DNA from: Sipunculus nudus | Taxonomy: Eukaryota > Annelida > Sipuncula > Golfingiida > Sipunculidae | NCBI GenBank assembly: GCA_026874595.1 | Contig: CM049322.1 | Coordinates: forward strand, 25,271,400 to 25,335,399 | Length of the DNA stretch: 64,000 nt | Direction of reading: 5' to 3' | Shown: positions 24,668 through 37,765 of the stretch, one piece after another | How the letters are laid out: every line of letters begins with the position of its first letter | How positions within the stretch are numbered: the first letter of the stretch is position 1 | Made by a program: the position numbers and the translations under genes | The notes under the pieces: model-generated | Told to the model about the DNA's origin: nothing | Databases searched by the model: none | Seen by the model: the letters and a program-made list of their open reading frames with translations, nothing else

Positions 24668-25335
24668 TATGCCCCAGCCACAAAGTGGCCGGGGCATATA
24701 GTTTTACCCATGTCCGTCATTCCGTCCTTCCGTCCTTACGTCATTCCGAAATGAAACAGTTGTACGGACTTTTTTTCGCAATGCCTGCAGATATTGGCCT
24801 AATTTTTGGTGTGTAGGCAGATAATGACCAGTTACAGATCGAGTTCTTGTTTTCTCTCAGTTGACCTACTTTTGACCATTTGACTGCTCCTGAACATAGA
24901 AAGTTTCATGAAAAATATAAATTTTCATAACAAATGCATATGTACTTACTTTTTTTCCTTAGTGCCTGCAGATACCACCCTGATTTTTTATGTGTTGGCA
25001 GATAATGACAGTTACAGATCGAGTTCGCGTTTCATCCCGGTTGACCTACTTTTGATTGTTTTATGGCTCCTAAACATAGGAAATTTCATGAAAGACAGAA
25101 ATTTTTATGGAAAATGCACATGTATGGACTTTTTTTCACAATGCCTGCATATACTGGCATGATTTTTGGTGTGTTGCTTGATAATGACCCGTTACAGATC
25201 GAGTTTGCATTTTGCCCTTGTTGACCTACTTTTGACCATACGACACCTCCTGAACTTAAAAAAATTTTCAAAATTTTACAAATGTTTCTAATTTGCCCAA
25301 GGCGGGGGCATTCGTGTCGTTCCGACACATCTAGT
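24668..25335 (+). mobile_element. Family B element, copy 1 (3 internal monomers)
   Basis: Starts TATGCCCCAGCCACAAAG with a 29-base hairpin (8 bp, one mismatch, 5 bp, loop AAA). It ends with gcgggggcat, the hairpin gtgtcg-ttc-cgacac and CTAG at 25331-25334. It contains three ~180-bp monomers (gtacggacttttttt). It sits in the T run of a minisatellite unit: 2 T on the left and 3 T on the right, against 3 T in intact units. Confidence 0.88.
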
Positions 25336-28240
25336 TTAATCATGTCATGCCTCTCAACCTTGTTTAATCATGACAGTCCTATCAATCTAGGTTAACTCTG
25401 TCAGTCTAGGCTAATCAATCCTGACAGTCTTGTCAGTCTAGGTGAACCCTTGTCAGTCTAGGTTAATCCTGTCAGTCCTGTCAATCTAGGTTAACTCTGT
25501 CAGTCTAGGTAAATCCTCTGTCCTGTCAATCTTGGTTAACTCTGTCAGTCTAGGTAAATCCTGTCAGTCCTGTCAATCTAGGTTAACACTGTCAGTCTAG
25601 GTTAATCCTCTCAGTCCTGTCAATCTATGTAACTCTGTCAGTCTAGGTAAATCCTCTCAGTCCTGTCAATCTATGTTAACTCTGTCAGTCTAGGTTAATC
25701 CTCTCAGTCCTGTCAATCTATGTAACTCTGTCAGTCTAGGTTAATCCTCTCAGTCCTGTCAATCTATGTAACTCTGTCAGTCTTGGTTAATTCTGTAGTC
25801 CTGTAAGTCTAGATTAACTCTTGTCAGTATTGTTAGTCTAGGTTAATCCTCTCAGTCCTTTCACTCCAAGTCAACACTGTCAGTCTAGGTAAATCCTCTC
25901 AGTCCTGTCAATCTAGGTTAACACTGTCAGTCAAGGTTAATCCTCTCAGTCCTGTAAATTTAGGTTAACTCTGTCAGTCTGGGTAAATCCTCTCAGTCCT
26001 GTCAATCTAGGTTAACTCTGTCAGTCTAGGTTAATCCTCTCAGTCCTGTCAATCTAGGTTAACTCTGTCAGTCTAGGTTAATCCTCTCAGTCCTGTCAAT
26101 CTACGTTAACTCTGTCAGTCTAGGTAAATCCTCTCAGCCCTGTCAATCTATCTAGGTAAATCCTCTCAGCCCTTCAATCTACGTTAACTCTGTCAGTCTA
26201 GGTAAATCCTCTCAATCCTGTCAATCTTGGTTAACTCTGTCAGTCTAGGTAAATCCTGTCAGTCCTGTCAATCTAGGTTAACACTGTCAGTCTAGGTTAA
26301 TCCTCTCAGTCCTGTCAATCTATGTAACTCTGTCAGTCTAGGTTAATCCTCTCAGTCCTGTCAATCTTGGTTAACTTTGTCAGTCTAGGTAAATCCTGTC
26401 AGTCCTGTCAATCTAGGTCAACACTGTCAGTCTAGGTTATCCTGTCAGTCCTGTCAATCTAGGTTAACTCTGTCAGTCTTGGTTAATTCTGTAGTCCTGT
26501 CAGTCTTGATTAACTCTTGTCAGTATTGTTAGTCTAGGTTAATCCTCTAAGTCCTTTCAATCTAGGTCAACACTGTCAGTCTTGGTAAATCCTCTCAGTC
26601 CTGTCAATCTAGGTTAACACTGTCAGTCAAGGTTAATCCTCTCAGTCCTGTAAATTTAGGTTAACTCTGTCAGTCTGGGTAAATCCTCTCAGTCCTGTCA
26701 ATCTAGGTTAACTCTGTCAGTCTAGGTTAATCCTCTCAGTCCTGTCAATCTAGGTTAACTCTGTCAGTCTAGGTTAATCCTCTCAGTCCTGTCAATCTAC
26801 GTTAAACTCTGTCAGTCTAGGTAAATCCTCTCAGCCCTGTCAGTCTATCTAGGTAAATCCTCTCAGCCCTGTCAATCTACGTTAACTCTGTCAGTCTAGG
26901 TAAATCCTCTCAGTCCTGTAAATCTAGGTTAACTCTGTCAGTCTAGGTTAATCCTCTCAGTCCTGTCAATCTAGGTTAACTCTGTCAGTCTAGGTTAATC
27001 CTCTCAGTCCTGTCAATCTAGGTTAACTCTGTCAGTCTAGGTTAATCCTCTCAGTCCTGTCAATCTACGTTAACTCTGTCAGTCTAGGTAAATCCTCTCA
27101 GCCCTGTCAATCTATCTAGGTAAATCCTCTCAGCCCTGTCAATCTACGTTAACTCTGTCAGTCTAGGTAAATCCTCTCAGTCCTGTCAATCTAGGTTAAC
27201 CCTGTCAGTCTAGGTTAATCCTCTCAGTCCTGTCAATCTACGTTAACTCTGTCAGTCTAGGTTAATCCTCTCAGTCCTGTCAATCTACGATAACTCTGTC
27301 AGTCTAGGTTAATCCTCTCAGTCCTGTCAATCTAGGTTAACTCTGTCAGTCTAGGTTAATGATCTCAGTCCTGTCAATCTAGGTTAACTCTGTCAGTCTA
27401 GGTAAATCCTGTCAGTCCTGTCAATCTAGGTCAACACTGTCAGTCTAGGTTATCCTGTCAGTCCTGTCAATCTAGGTTAACTCTGTCAGTAGTGTTAGTC
27501 TAGGTTAATCCTCTCAGTCCTTTCAATCTAGGTCAACACTGTCAGTCTAGGTTAATCCTCTCAGTCCTTTCAATCTAGGTTAACACTGTCAGTCAAGGTT
27601 AATCCTCTCAGTCCTGTAAATTTAGGTAAACTCTGTCAGTCTGGGTAAATCCTCTCAGTCCTGTCAATCTAGGTTAACTCTGTCAGTCTAGGTTAATCCT
27701 CTCAGTCCTGTCAATCTAGGTTAACTCTGTCAGTCTAGGTTAATCCTCTCAGTCCTGTCAATCTAGGTTAACTCTGTCAGTCTAGGTTAATCTTCTCAGT
27801 CCTGTCAATCTATGTTAACTCTGTCAGTCTAGGTAAATCCTCTCAGCCCTGTCAATCTATCTAGGTAAATCCTCTCAGCCCTGTCAATCTACGTTAACTC
27901 TGTCAGTCTAGGTAAATCCTCTCAGTCCTGTCAATCTAGGTTAACTCTGTCAGTCTAGGTTAATCCTCTCAGTCCTGTCAATCTACGTTAACTCTGTCAG
28001 TCTAGGTTAATCCTCTCAGTCCTGTCAATCTAGGTTAACCCTGTCAGTCTAGGTAAATCCTCTCAGTCCTGTCAATCTAGGTCAACTCTGTCAGTCTAGG
28101 TTAATCCTCTCAGTCCTGTCAATCTACGATAACTCTGTCAGTCTAGGTTAATCCTCTCAGTCCTGTCAATCTAGGTTAACTCTGTCAGTCTAGGTTAATG
28201 ATCTCAGTCCTGTCAGTCTAGGTTAATTCTGTTAGTATTG
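25336..28240 (+). repeat. 47-bp composite minisatellite, about 60 units
   Basis: The first two units are still 28-mers (tttaatcatgtcatgcctct). The rest are 47 bp, made of a 28-mer (cagtcctgtcaatctaggtt + aactctgt) and a 19-mer (cagtctaggttaatcctct). Rare variants such as tctatctagg and gtaaatttagg recur at spacings near 700 bp, showing higher-order duplication. The block stops about 80 bp before the acceptor of the exon at 28320. Confidence 0.93.
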
Positions 28241-28319
28241 GTAGTCTATATAAATCTTGCAGAAGCTATCAGTTCACACTTTTGAAGCCATGTAAACAAA
28301 GAGTTTACCTTTGTCTCAG

Positions 28320-28457
28320 CTGGAGATGGAGAGAGCGCTGTTGGAGGGAGAGCATCAGACAGAAATGGAACAGCTATGTTCAGACCAAGAAAGCATCAAC
28401 TGGCTGAAGCAAAGACAGTTAGACTTAATAGAGAATGCCACTATTCTTAAAGAGCAG
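28320..28457 (+). CDS. PHLDB: PHLDB/LL5-like protein, coiled-coil exon (Leu-Glu-Met-Glu-Arg-Ala-Leu-Leu)
   Basis: A 138-bp phase 0-0 exon of 46 codons between ttgtctcag and a perfect cag|gtaagt donor. It encodes LEMERALLEGEHQTEMEQL, then a Trp-Leu-Lys-Gln-Arg helix ending Ile-Leu-Lys-Glu-Gln. The EMERALLxGE core is, from memory, a signature of the PHLDB1/2 coiled coil. The exon stands alone between two introns of more than 23 kb and lies about 80 bp downstream of a long minisatellite. The vertebrate proteins may have extra coiled-coil sequence between the previous exon and this one. I found no such exon in the intervening 23 kb, so either it is absent or it was missed among the repeats. Confidence 0.9.
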
Positions 28458-29432
28458 GTAAGTACACACACACACATTTTGAGCTCATTTCAGTCAATAG
28501 GTCATCTGACTGTAAGGCATCTGAGCTATAGCAATCACACTTTGTGTCCATCATCCATCCAGTCATCAGTTTACAGAGCACAAATTTTTACGGTTGGACA
28601 TAAATTCCTAAAAATTTCTAAGGCCCATAAAACATCTCCTTGGAAACCTGAAATTAGTTCACTGTACCCTTCAGTGTCCAAGTTATGGGGTTATTTGAGC
28701 TCACCAGAATAATTTAAAATATGACACAAACAGTTCCAGTATATCAGTGTTAGCATTTCTACTGTTAACACCAAAAATTTGAAACCAGTTGATAAAAAAC
28801 TGTAGATTTTATTCAATTTTTCAAGCACCATGTCACATATTCTTTACATCAAGCTAGTGTTTTGCAGTTTGCTCGAGCTCAGCTCCCCAGCTTCAGCTCT
28901 AAGTTCCTTAAATTTGGCATACAGTTAAATCCCCTACCATGCCAAGAATTTGGTCACTAGGACTTAATTCCTTTGAGATATTAATGAAAAACTTCATTTT
29001 TCCATTAAAAACCCATTGTTACACTTTAAGACTGCCTAATATCAAAACCACTGATCTGACTTTGGTCATATATAATATACATATTTTTCTATACATAAGT
29101 ATGCACATGCCAGAAATGATGTCAGTATTGCATAATTGTTTTAAGTTATGGGCCCAAATATAATGCACTTTTTAAAAAATCAAGAAATATATTTACTCCC
29201 TTAACAAGAGGATTGCTGAAGATAGAGATTTTTTGTCAGGGATGTAACATTTTTTAATCAAGATTCAATTGAATACCCAAAATTAGTTCTGAATTTTTCA
29301 AATTTTTTAAGTTATAAGTATAAGTATAAAATTAGTACCTTAAATTTTGCCCAACTTTGACCATGGCACGTTTGTTTCCTGAGAGCACTGTTGATATAAT
29401 TTTCATATCATGCACACATAAGGATTTCTTTT

Positions 29433-32148
29433 TAGCGAACCTGTGAGCTTATGCGATGGTGTGGCGTCTTCCGGCGTCCAGCGTCTGTACATTAACCCAT
29501 ACTATCTTGAAAACGGCCATAATTAGCATCACAAAATTTTATGCATAAAATTAGTCATCTAAAAAACTCTATCGGATTTTGCTTATTTTTTGGCTAACTG
29601 CATTTTCTTAGATTTTATAGGAAAAAAGCCAAAAAAGCTTAAAAATCTTCTTCTCCGAATCTGTTCAGCCAAATTGTCCAATATTTTACAGAAATGATTC
29701 CTGGAACAATCTCTCTCAAGTTTGTTCGAATGGTTTAAGTTCAGTGATTTTTGGCCGAGTTACAGGAAGTTGAAGTTAGTCATCTGTCCAAAAAAGGATT
29801 TTATGCCAATGTTGGTCACATGAGTCATATCTGAAATTGAGGTATTGGTGGTGCCACCTGCATCGGCCTTTTTTGTACGGGGGTCATCAGTGCCCGTATC
29901 ATACTGACAGCTACAAATAACTTCTCTGAACGAAATGGCCAAACGGTTTAATATCGCAAAGAAATGATCCTAGGGTAGTGCTTTCTGAATTTTGTTCAAA
30001 TGGTCTCAGTTCAGTGACTTTTGGCTAAGTTATGGGAAGCTGAATATAGTCATATGCCATAACAACCCATTTTAGCTAAGATGCTACAAAAATCTTCTTC
30101 TTAAAAACCACTGGGCCAAATTCTTAAATCTCACACATTATTATCCTTAGATGTTGATAATTCAAGTATGTTCAAATGGTCTCAGTTCAGTGACTTTTGG
30201 CTGAGTTATGGGAAGCTGAATTTAGTCATATGCCATAACAGCGCATGTTAGCTAAGTGGATACAAAAATCTTTCTCAAAAACTACTGGACCAAATTCTTA
30301 AATCTCACACATTAATTATCCTTAGATGCAGATAATTCAAATTTGTTCAAATGGTCTCAGTTCAGTGACTTTTGGCTGAGTTATGGGAAGCTGAATTTAG
30401 TCATATGCCATAACAGCCCATGTTAGCTAAGTGGCTACAAAAATTTTCTTCTCAAAAACCACTAGGCCAAATTCTTAAATCTCACACATTAATTATCCTA
30501 AGATGTTGATAATTCAGGTTTGTTCAAATGGTTTTGGTTCAATGATTTTTGGCTGAGTTATGGGAAGCTGAACTTTGCCATTTTGCTGTATTTTCCCATA
30601 TGAGTTATTAACCTACAAAAAGTTTTTCGACTGATGATACTGAGGCCAGTTTGTTTAATATTTCACAAGAATAATTCCCTGAATCATTCTTATAATAATT
30701 GTCTTTTATGGTTCCAAAAAATTAATTATGGCTGAATTATAAAGATTGAATTGAGTCATTTTACCATATATGTTAGCTGTGTGAAGCAGATACATCTAGC
30801 CTAGCACCAGTTTATCAGCATCCATTACATCATGCCTCTAGACATTTAGATTTCAGGTTATCTATGGAAAATATTGACAAGAATGTTTTTTAAAAGCTTT
30901 TAAAAAATGTAGATTTATGATATTACATATCATCTGTACACTAATTTCTCAGGAATAACAGGAGCTACCATCCCCAAATTTTATTCAATTATCTGTCACA
31001 TATCAAATGTTGATGGATTCAGCTTATTTTTGCTATCTGCATTTACTTAGATTTTACAGGGAAAAAGCTGAAAAAACTTTAAAAGTCTTCTTCTTGTAAA
31101 CAGTCCAGCCAAATTGTTCAATATTTTACAGAAATGATCCCAGAGGCAAACCCTCTCAAGTTTGTTCAAATGGTTAGTGTTGGATAAATATTAGCAGAGT
31201 TACATAACAGGCCAAGATTGTGTATGTTTCTTGAATAGGTTGAGAAACTGCCAACTGTTTCAGATTTGGCAACAGATCAAGAGTTCATTCAGTACAGCCA
31301 AATATAGGTCAACAGTTCAATCAGTGCAGCCAAGCACAAGGCATGTGATCACCTCATGGGCAGCATGTGATCATCTCATGGGTAGCATGTGATCACCTCA
31401 TGAGTATCATGTGATCACCTCATGGGTTGTCATGACCCTCAGGGCTGCATATGGAGCCAATCTGTGAGCTTATGCAATTGTGTGGCTACTATTTCAGATT
31501 TGGCAATAGGCAAAAGGTCAGCCTGGATTTATTTATAGCTTTGGCAGACTGCCAACTGTGTCAGATTATGCAACAGTTCAAGAGTTCAGTCAGTGCAGCC
31601 AGGTACAGGTCAAAAGTTCACTCAGTCTAGCCAGGTGCAGGTCAAGAGTTCCATCAGTGCAGTAGCCTGAGCCAGTAATTTGTCACAGTACACTCGGGGC
31701 AACAGCCTTTCTCACCTAAGCCTGGTTAGCCCCATGCATCAGACTTAAGGTAAGTTTGATGTATTGGCCTGATATTCTGACCTGTCTATGTGTCTTTGAT
31801 GGCTTTCTCGTTCACAAAACAGGTGTCGCCATCTACAATGACTTTTGCAAAGTGTATGTGCCTGCTTAATTCTACGGAGGAATTTGATATATCAGCCTGA
31901 AATTGGGCATATTTATACATGTCAGATAGCTTTGTCGTATACAAGACTTTGTGGTGCCACCTACAATAATTTTTGTGTTGTGTGCACCCATGCCAGAATT
32001 TCAGCATTGATGATTGTGTATTGTTTCTTGTTCAAAATGTTTAGTACTTGCATTGTTCATATATATGAAAAGTAGTGGTTCAGCATTGAAGCATTATACC
32101 TGGTGTATATCCATATGCACAGATTCGCATTAGGCCTGTAGGCCTTGT
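29433..32148 (+). mobile_element. Family D element, copy 1
   Basis: Starts TAGCGAACCTGTG. It ends with CACAGATTCGC (one mismatch to the inverted start), the hairpin aggcc-tgta-ggcct and CTTG (32144-32147). The interior has ~170-bp monomers (ggctgagttatgggaagctg, 29.7-30.6 kb), a 24-bp repeat block at 31341-31426, five spaced AGGTCA-like/AGTTCA pairs (31274-31652) and C/E-like monomers near 31750-31990. Confidence 0.75.
31341..31426 (+). repeat. Short tandem repeat, four ~24-bp units
   Basis: Four copies of gcatgtgatcacctcatggg with small changes, each containing the 8-bp palindrome gtgatcac or a near copy. It lies inside D copy 1. Confidence 0.85.
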
Positions 32149-33445
32149 TTGTAGTTTAGAAAGCTGAAAGAAATTGGCCAAAAATTGTAGCTTTTATTAA
32201 TGTTTTTATGAGACCATGTCAGACCCAGGCTCTACCCAGCCCCTCTTCAGTCACCTGTATGTTGACCTTGTTGACCTTTCAGCAAATTATGCATGCCTGA
32301 GGCAAGCATACACTGGGGCAGCCAGGCAGCTAATGCCCAGCAACAGTTGATCCAGGTGTCCAACCCAACTCATCTAGTAGTTGTTTTGAAAAACAACATA
32401 ACAATAAACAATAAATTTATAAATTTTTATTGGTTTTCAATAACAAATTAAAGAAAAATTAATAGAAAAGGGATTTGTTAGTTGATGAGTAACAGGTAAT
32501 TAACTTGCAGTTACTGATGAGGTAAGAATATTGTATGGATGGATAGAATGTCAGTGTTATTCCGAATAACACCATGCAGTCACGTATATTCAGTTCAATT
32601 TTAATGATAAATAAATAAATCATATTATTCGTTACTAATCATTAGGGATCATATGAAGGAAATTAATGATAGACAAAGATGCAGTTGATAATATTAGTCT
32701 AGATTCCTACTGTGTCTAGTGTGTAGATTGATGTGAAAGTAGTCCAAAGTGAATAAATTACATTTATTATTTTTTGATATAAATGAAAGCCATAAAACCA
32801 GGTACTTATGATCATTATTTAAATTTGTGAATTTTGTATATTCTGGATTCTCAACATCATTGTTTGGCTAAAACTGAATGAATACTAGACATGGTGTGAA
32901 TGCTTTGCAAATGTATTTGAATACAAATATGGATACGTACGGCATTAAAAAATTTTATTGCATAAGAATGGGAATTCAGGTAAAAATGAAAGTATTTGAA
33001 TACCAGTGCAGATACTTTCAAAATGTATTCATGAATGCATTCATGAATATATTCTATAATATTATTTTAATAATCAATTCATTTATATTTTATTTTAAAA
33101 AATCAAATGATTTTCTTATTATTTTTTTTAATAAAAATTATATTGTATAATTTGTTATTAAATTTTAATAAATAGTTAAACTCTTTTATTATATGTGCTG
33201 CTTATAAGTTATATGGCCAAGTCAAAATCTGTGTGACAATAGCACTCCATTTGTTAATAAAATAAATGAAATCAATCCTCTTCCCCGTATCCAAAGATAC
33301 TATCAAAATCATACATAAGCTAAACACCAACAACTCATAATAAAGCTTGTATTTATTACCACACAAAAGCAGCATGTTCCTCATTCCCAAATCATATTTT
33401 TTATCATATATAACAGCTGAGCGTCTTGACCCACGGGTCCCTTGT

Positions 33446-33591
33446 TGTAAGGTCACAGCAGCGATTATGCTAAAATGATATTAGGGCAATAACTCAAAAA
33501 GAATTTGTGGTACAGTCATCAAACCTACAGTTTAGATGCATCTTATCAAGGGCTAGGCCAAGTTCGAATATGGATGACCTTGATGCATTTT
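33446..33591 (+). other. Unassigned repeat-like stretch
   Basis: Short sequence (agggcaataactcaaaaaga) between two A elements. It looks like part of another dispersed repeat but has no visible termini. Confidence 0.3.
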
Positions 33592-36500
33592 TAGCTCAGC
33601 TGACTATAAGTCATCTGAGCTATAGTCGTGGTCCGTCGTCCGTCCGTCTGTCCGTCCGTCTGTCCGTCCGTCTGTCCGTCCGTCCGTAGATGTGGCACGT
33701 TTTGAAACCGTAAGACCTAGGAATCCAAAATTCAGCATAATGTTAGATGTCCTCAAGATCTCCTACCAAGCTGAAAACGGGGTCTTTGCGACTTTGTTCC
33801 TTTGAGAAATTAAGGAAAAACCTCAATTTTTTATTAAAAACCTATTTTCACATTTCAGGACAGCCTAACAACGAAACCACTCACCTGTTTTTCCTCATAT
33901 TTACCATAAATATTCCTCTATATAGTTCCTATGTACATGTCAGAAATTAGGTCTGTAATATATAATTTAAAAAAGTTATGGACCCAAACATAATGCATTT
34001 TGGAAAAAATCAGGAAAGATATTTGATCACTTAACACAAAACATGTTAAAGCTATGGACTTTTTTTCCAGTAATATAACTTTATTTTATCAAAATTAAAT
34101 TGTATACCCAAAATAAGATCAAAATCTTTTAAATTTTTTAAAATATTAATAAAAATAAAAAATTGGTTCCTTAAATTTTGCCCAACTTTGACCATGGCAC
34201 TTTTTTTCCTGTAAGTTCTGTGGATCTAATTTTCACAGCATGTACAAATAAGGATTTAATCTGTTAAAATCTGAATTTTGAAAATATAAGCTGCAAAATT
34301 AGGCTAGTTATTTAATTTTTTTGGAGGCTCTTGTTGTATTCCCTTACATTGTCAAGCAGTCCACTGTGGTCACTGTTGGTCATTCAGTGCAGCTCTCTAT
34401 GCTCCCAAGGTTGTTGGCATAATGTTAGATGTCCTCAAGATCTCCTACCAAGCTGAAAACGGGGTCTTTGCGACTTTGTTCCTTTGAGAAATTAAGGAAA
34501 AACCTCAATTTTTTATTAAAAACCTATTTTCACATTTCAGGACAGCCTAACAACGAAACCACTCACCTGTTTTTCCTCATATTTACCATAAATATTCCTC
34601 TATATAGTTCCTATGTACATGTCAGAAATTAGGTCTGTATTATATGATTTAAAAAAAGGTATGGGCTCAAACATAATGCATTTTGTAAAAAATCAGGAAA
34701 GATATTTGATCACTTAAAACAAAACATTTTAAAGCTATGGACTTTTTTCCAGTAATATATCTTTAATTAATCAAAATTAAATTGTAAACTCAAAATTAGA
34801 TCAAAATCTGTTAAATTTTGTAAAATATTAGCAATAATAAAAAATAGGTACCTTAAAATTGCCTAAATTGACCATGTCACGTTTTTTTCTTATAAGTACA
34901 TTTGATTTAATTTTCACAGCCAGTTTACATGTGGATTTAATCTGATGAATTTTGAATTTGAAAGTATAAGCTTAAAAATTAGTCTAGCTATTGAAGTTTT
35001 TTAGAAGCCTTAATGTATTTGTATTTTCTAGCATCATGACCCTACTATTGTTTACCATAATTCGTTGAAGTTACAGGCCCAAACATTATGCACCTTGTAA
35101 AAAATCAGGATATATATTTACTCACTTAAAATAAGAATGGCTGAGACTTTTTTCAGGAATATAACATCATTTAATCAAGATTCAATTGTATACCGAAAAT
35201 TAGATCTGAAAAATGCATTTTTTTTAAGTTATTAGCATAAATATAAAATCAGTACCTTAAATTTTGCCCAACTTTGGCCACAGCACGATTTTTTCCGGTA
35301 AGTACTGTGGATGTTATTTTCACAGCATGTACACAGAAGGATTTAATCTGTTAAAATTTGAAATTTGAAAATAAAAGCTGCAAAATTAGGCTGGTGATTT
35401 AATTTGTTTGGAGGCTCTTGTTGTATTCCCTTACATTGTCAAGCAGTCCACTGAGGTCACTGTAGGTCATTCAGTGCAACTCTCAATGCTCCCCAGGCTA
35501 TTATGTAATCCCATCACTCAGGCAAGCCCTCTCTCTTGTTGAGCTTGATCAGGCTGCCAGCATAAATACCACAGGGAGCCTTTCTCTCCCCCCCCCCCCC
35601 CCCCATTCTGTTGACAGACGTGTACTGAATCTTATAATTTCACATTTTTTCAGCGATGAACAGTAACAACAGAGACCCCTCCCTGACCCACCGCTTCGAT
35701 ACACAGGACTAATATACAAGACAAAGCTTATAATTTGTATGTTAAAAAATTCTTTTTGTCGAGACTTGGACAATTTTGATTTTTTTAAAGAACAAAATTT
35801 TCTAGAATTTAATCCTAATATTCAAATATGGTAAAATATAAGGACCTAATGTAAGTGCTAACTGACAAGATTTAAGAAGATATAAATACTTGGTAGCATT
35901 TCATTCATATCTCTTAAAATTGGCGGGGCCTAGGTGTGAATAACACTGTTAAACCTAGTTTTTAAAATTAGGAATATTGGTCAAACTTTGTGGGATTAAT
36001 TTTTAACTCATATGGCCATATATTTAACTTTTGAAAACTTAATTACCTTCACACATTATTTGTTTATGAAATGGAACTATTATATGACACTTACCGTAGG
36101 CCCATTTTTTCCCTTGGTGCATCACTAAATGGTTTCAGGCCAAAGGTTTCATTTATTACACAGTCCATATGCTTTAGCTCATGTCCATTATTCTATAATT
36201 TACAGAGGTTCATTTAAGCTGGGCCATTTTCTCTTAGCTTTTCCAATGGTTTCTGTAGTCACTTGCTTTGATTACAGATGCAGGGTCCCACTCCAGGTCA
36301 CTGGAAGTCAGCTATGCCAGGGTTTCTGATTTGTTACAGTCACTAGGGGAGATCCCCTGCTGTGACAGGTGTACAGTTATTCTCATATCACCACCCCAAT
36401 CACCCCCCCCCCCCCCTCCCAAACCAAACACACCAAGTGTTATGCAGTAATTGTTATTGTTTTCATTGTATCTCCTTAATTGTAATGCTGTTTCCACTCT

Positions 36501-37419
36501 GATATGCAAAAACTTTCCTTGAAAAAATTAATTCAAGGTGTAATCCAGAAGATGCAATGTTGTGTAATGTAGCATTTTTAAAGAAATCAATTTTCTTTTA
36601 AATGATTTTAACAAATATAAAGGAACCCATCAGTATGCTTAAATTATTATAAAATATGAAGCACATTATGGATAAATAAAGACACAATTAAAAATTGTGA
36701 AATCTAAATCAAGTATTATTTTTAGATATTTATTGTTTTGCAGATTTAAAAGATATATTTTTGTGGTAAAAAATAAATAAACATTTGTATGCATTATGTG
36801 GTGTTATCTGACAAGATTGAGATTTATGATGATGCAATTGAGAATTATGAATCAACTTTTATATTCAGATATATATGTTAAATTGGAAATGTATAGAAAT
36901 ATAAACTTAAGTTAGAAAATAATTGATGTGATAAAAAAATCTGATTTAATACAATCATTTGTTCATTATTTTCCTGCCTCAGCAGAATTTGAGATCAGGC
37001 TTTGTTTGCCCTGTTTTATGTTGTTAATTAGCTATATTTCAACTGTATACATTTCATAAAAAAATACATATATATTCAATAATATATATTATACAAAAAA
37101 ATAGATTTAATTGAACAAATGTGTAAACTACTGAAATGTCAACAGTTAATCGAAAAACCAACTAATGATCATGGTAATAGTACAGATCATTTGTTCACAA
37201 ACTGCTCACATGCTTTAGTTTCAACATTAGGAAACACATGGTCAGGTCACAAAATATTTTTTGCAACAATTTCTTGCTCATCAATACAAACCAATCATAT
37301 AAACCAACCATGGCCTTTATTACCTCTTCCTCTTACACTTTATCTCCATTAGATATTATTTTAGATTTTTACCTTCAAGGTTAACGTCAGCTGAGCACGG
37401 TGACCCATAGGTCCCTTGT
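33592..37419 (+). mobile_element. Family A element, copy 5 (long subfamily)
   Basis: Clean 5' hairpin and an unusually regular GTCC/GTCT microsatellite (33635-33690). The 3' end is gtcagctgagc, gacccataggtc, CTTG (37415-37418). A block of over 200 bp (33740-33950) is repeated at 34422-34632, so this subfamily carries an internal ~680-bp duplication. Poly-C runs lie at ~35589 and ~36405. It is closely similar to copy 6 (46810-50734) over most of its length. Confidence 0.85.
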
Positions 37420-37765
37420 TTCATATATGTTAGCTGTGTGAAGCAGATACATCTAGCCTGGCACCAGTTTATCAGCATCCGTTACATCATGCCTCTAGAC
37501 ATTTAGATTTCAGGTTATCTATGGTTAATATTGACAAGAATGTTTTTTAAAAGCTTTTAAAAAATGTAGATTTATGATTTTAGATATTCCTCATGCCAGG
37601 CAATGTTTACAATCACAGGTATACAGCTCTCTGTGGATATTATAAAGACAGCTGTACATGGATTATAAATAATTGGTATCCATACTCACTTTAATTCAAG
37701 ATTTGCAGACAGTGAGATGTATCTGTATTATAATTTTGTGTTCAATATGCATCTGTAGTAATTTT
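37420..37765 (+). repeat. Copy of a family D interior segment
   Basis: Closely matches 30763-30940 inside D copy 1 (atatgttagctgtgtgaagc, cctctagacatttag). It lies between A copy 5 and D copy 2 without its own termini. Confidence 0.6.

Larger units (their letters stand above)
4954..28319 (+). other. 23.4-kb intron filled with nested repeats
   Basis: Almost every part is assignable to a repeat: family A copies, E copies, F and C remnants, a LINE, a 1.4-kb inverted-repeat transposon, one B copy and two related minisatellite blocks. The stretch 4954-5259 shows no recognisable element. Confidence 0.8.
28481..33445 (+). mobile_element. Family A/F element, copy 7, with nested D element
   Basis: The degraded 5' end (gagctcatttcag, ggcatctgagctatagc) has F-like sequence, then A interior. 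The 3' end is cagctgagcgtcttgaccc with CTTG at 33441-33444. D copy 1 (29433-32148) interrupts it at the point where A copies read aggatttc...tagtttagaaagctg. Confidence 0.55.

Noticed and set aside
23707-28240. Possible CRISPR-like array of short regular repeats
   Set aside because: Units are head-to-tail without unique spacers, inside a eukaryotic intron; it is a minisatellite.
33747-33950. Frame repeated almost unchanged at 34429-34632 and, more loosely, at 10169, 20567, 46960 and 61782
   Set aside because: This is the start of the family A interior. The frame ends at different points among copies and shows no bias towards silent changes that I can see.
36268-36450. Open frame also present in a sister repeat at 49591-49800
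   Set aside because: It is shared because A copies 5 and 6 are near-duplicates. It runs into a poly-C tract and diverges there, so it is not a conserved protein.
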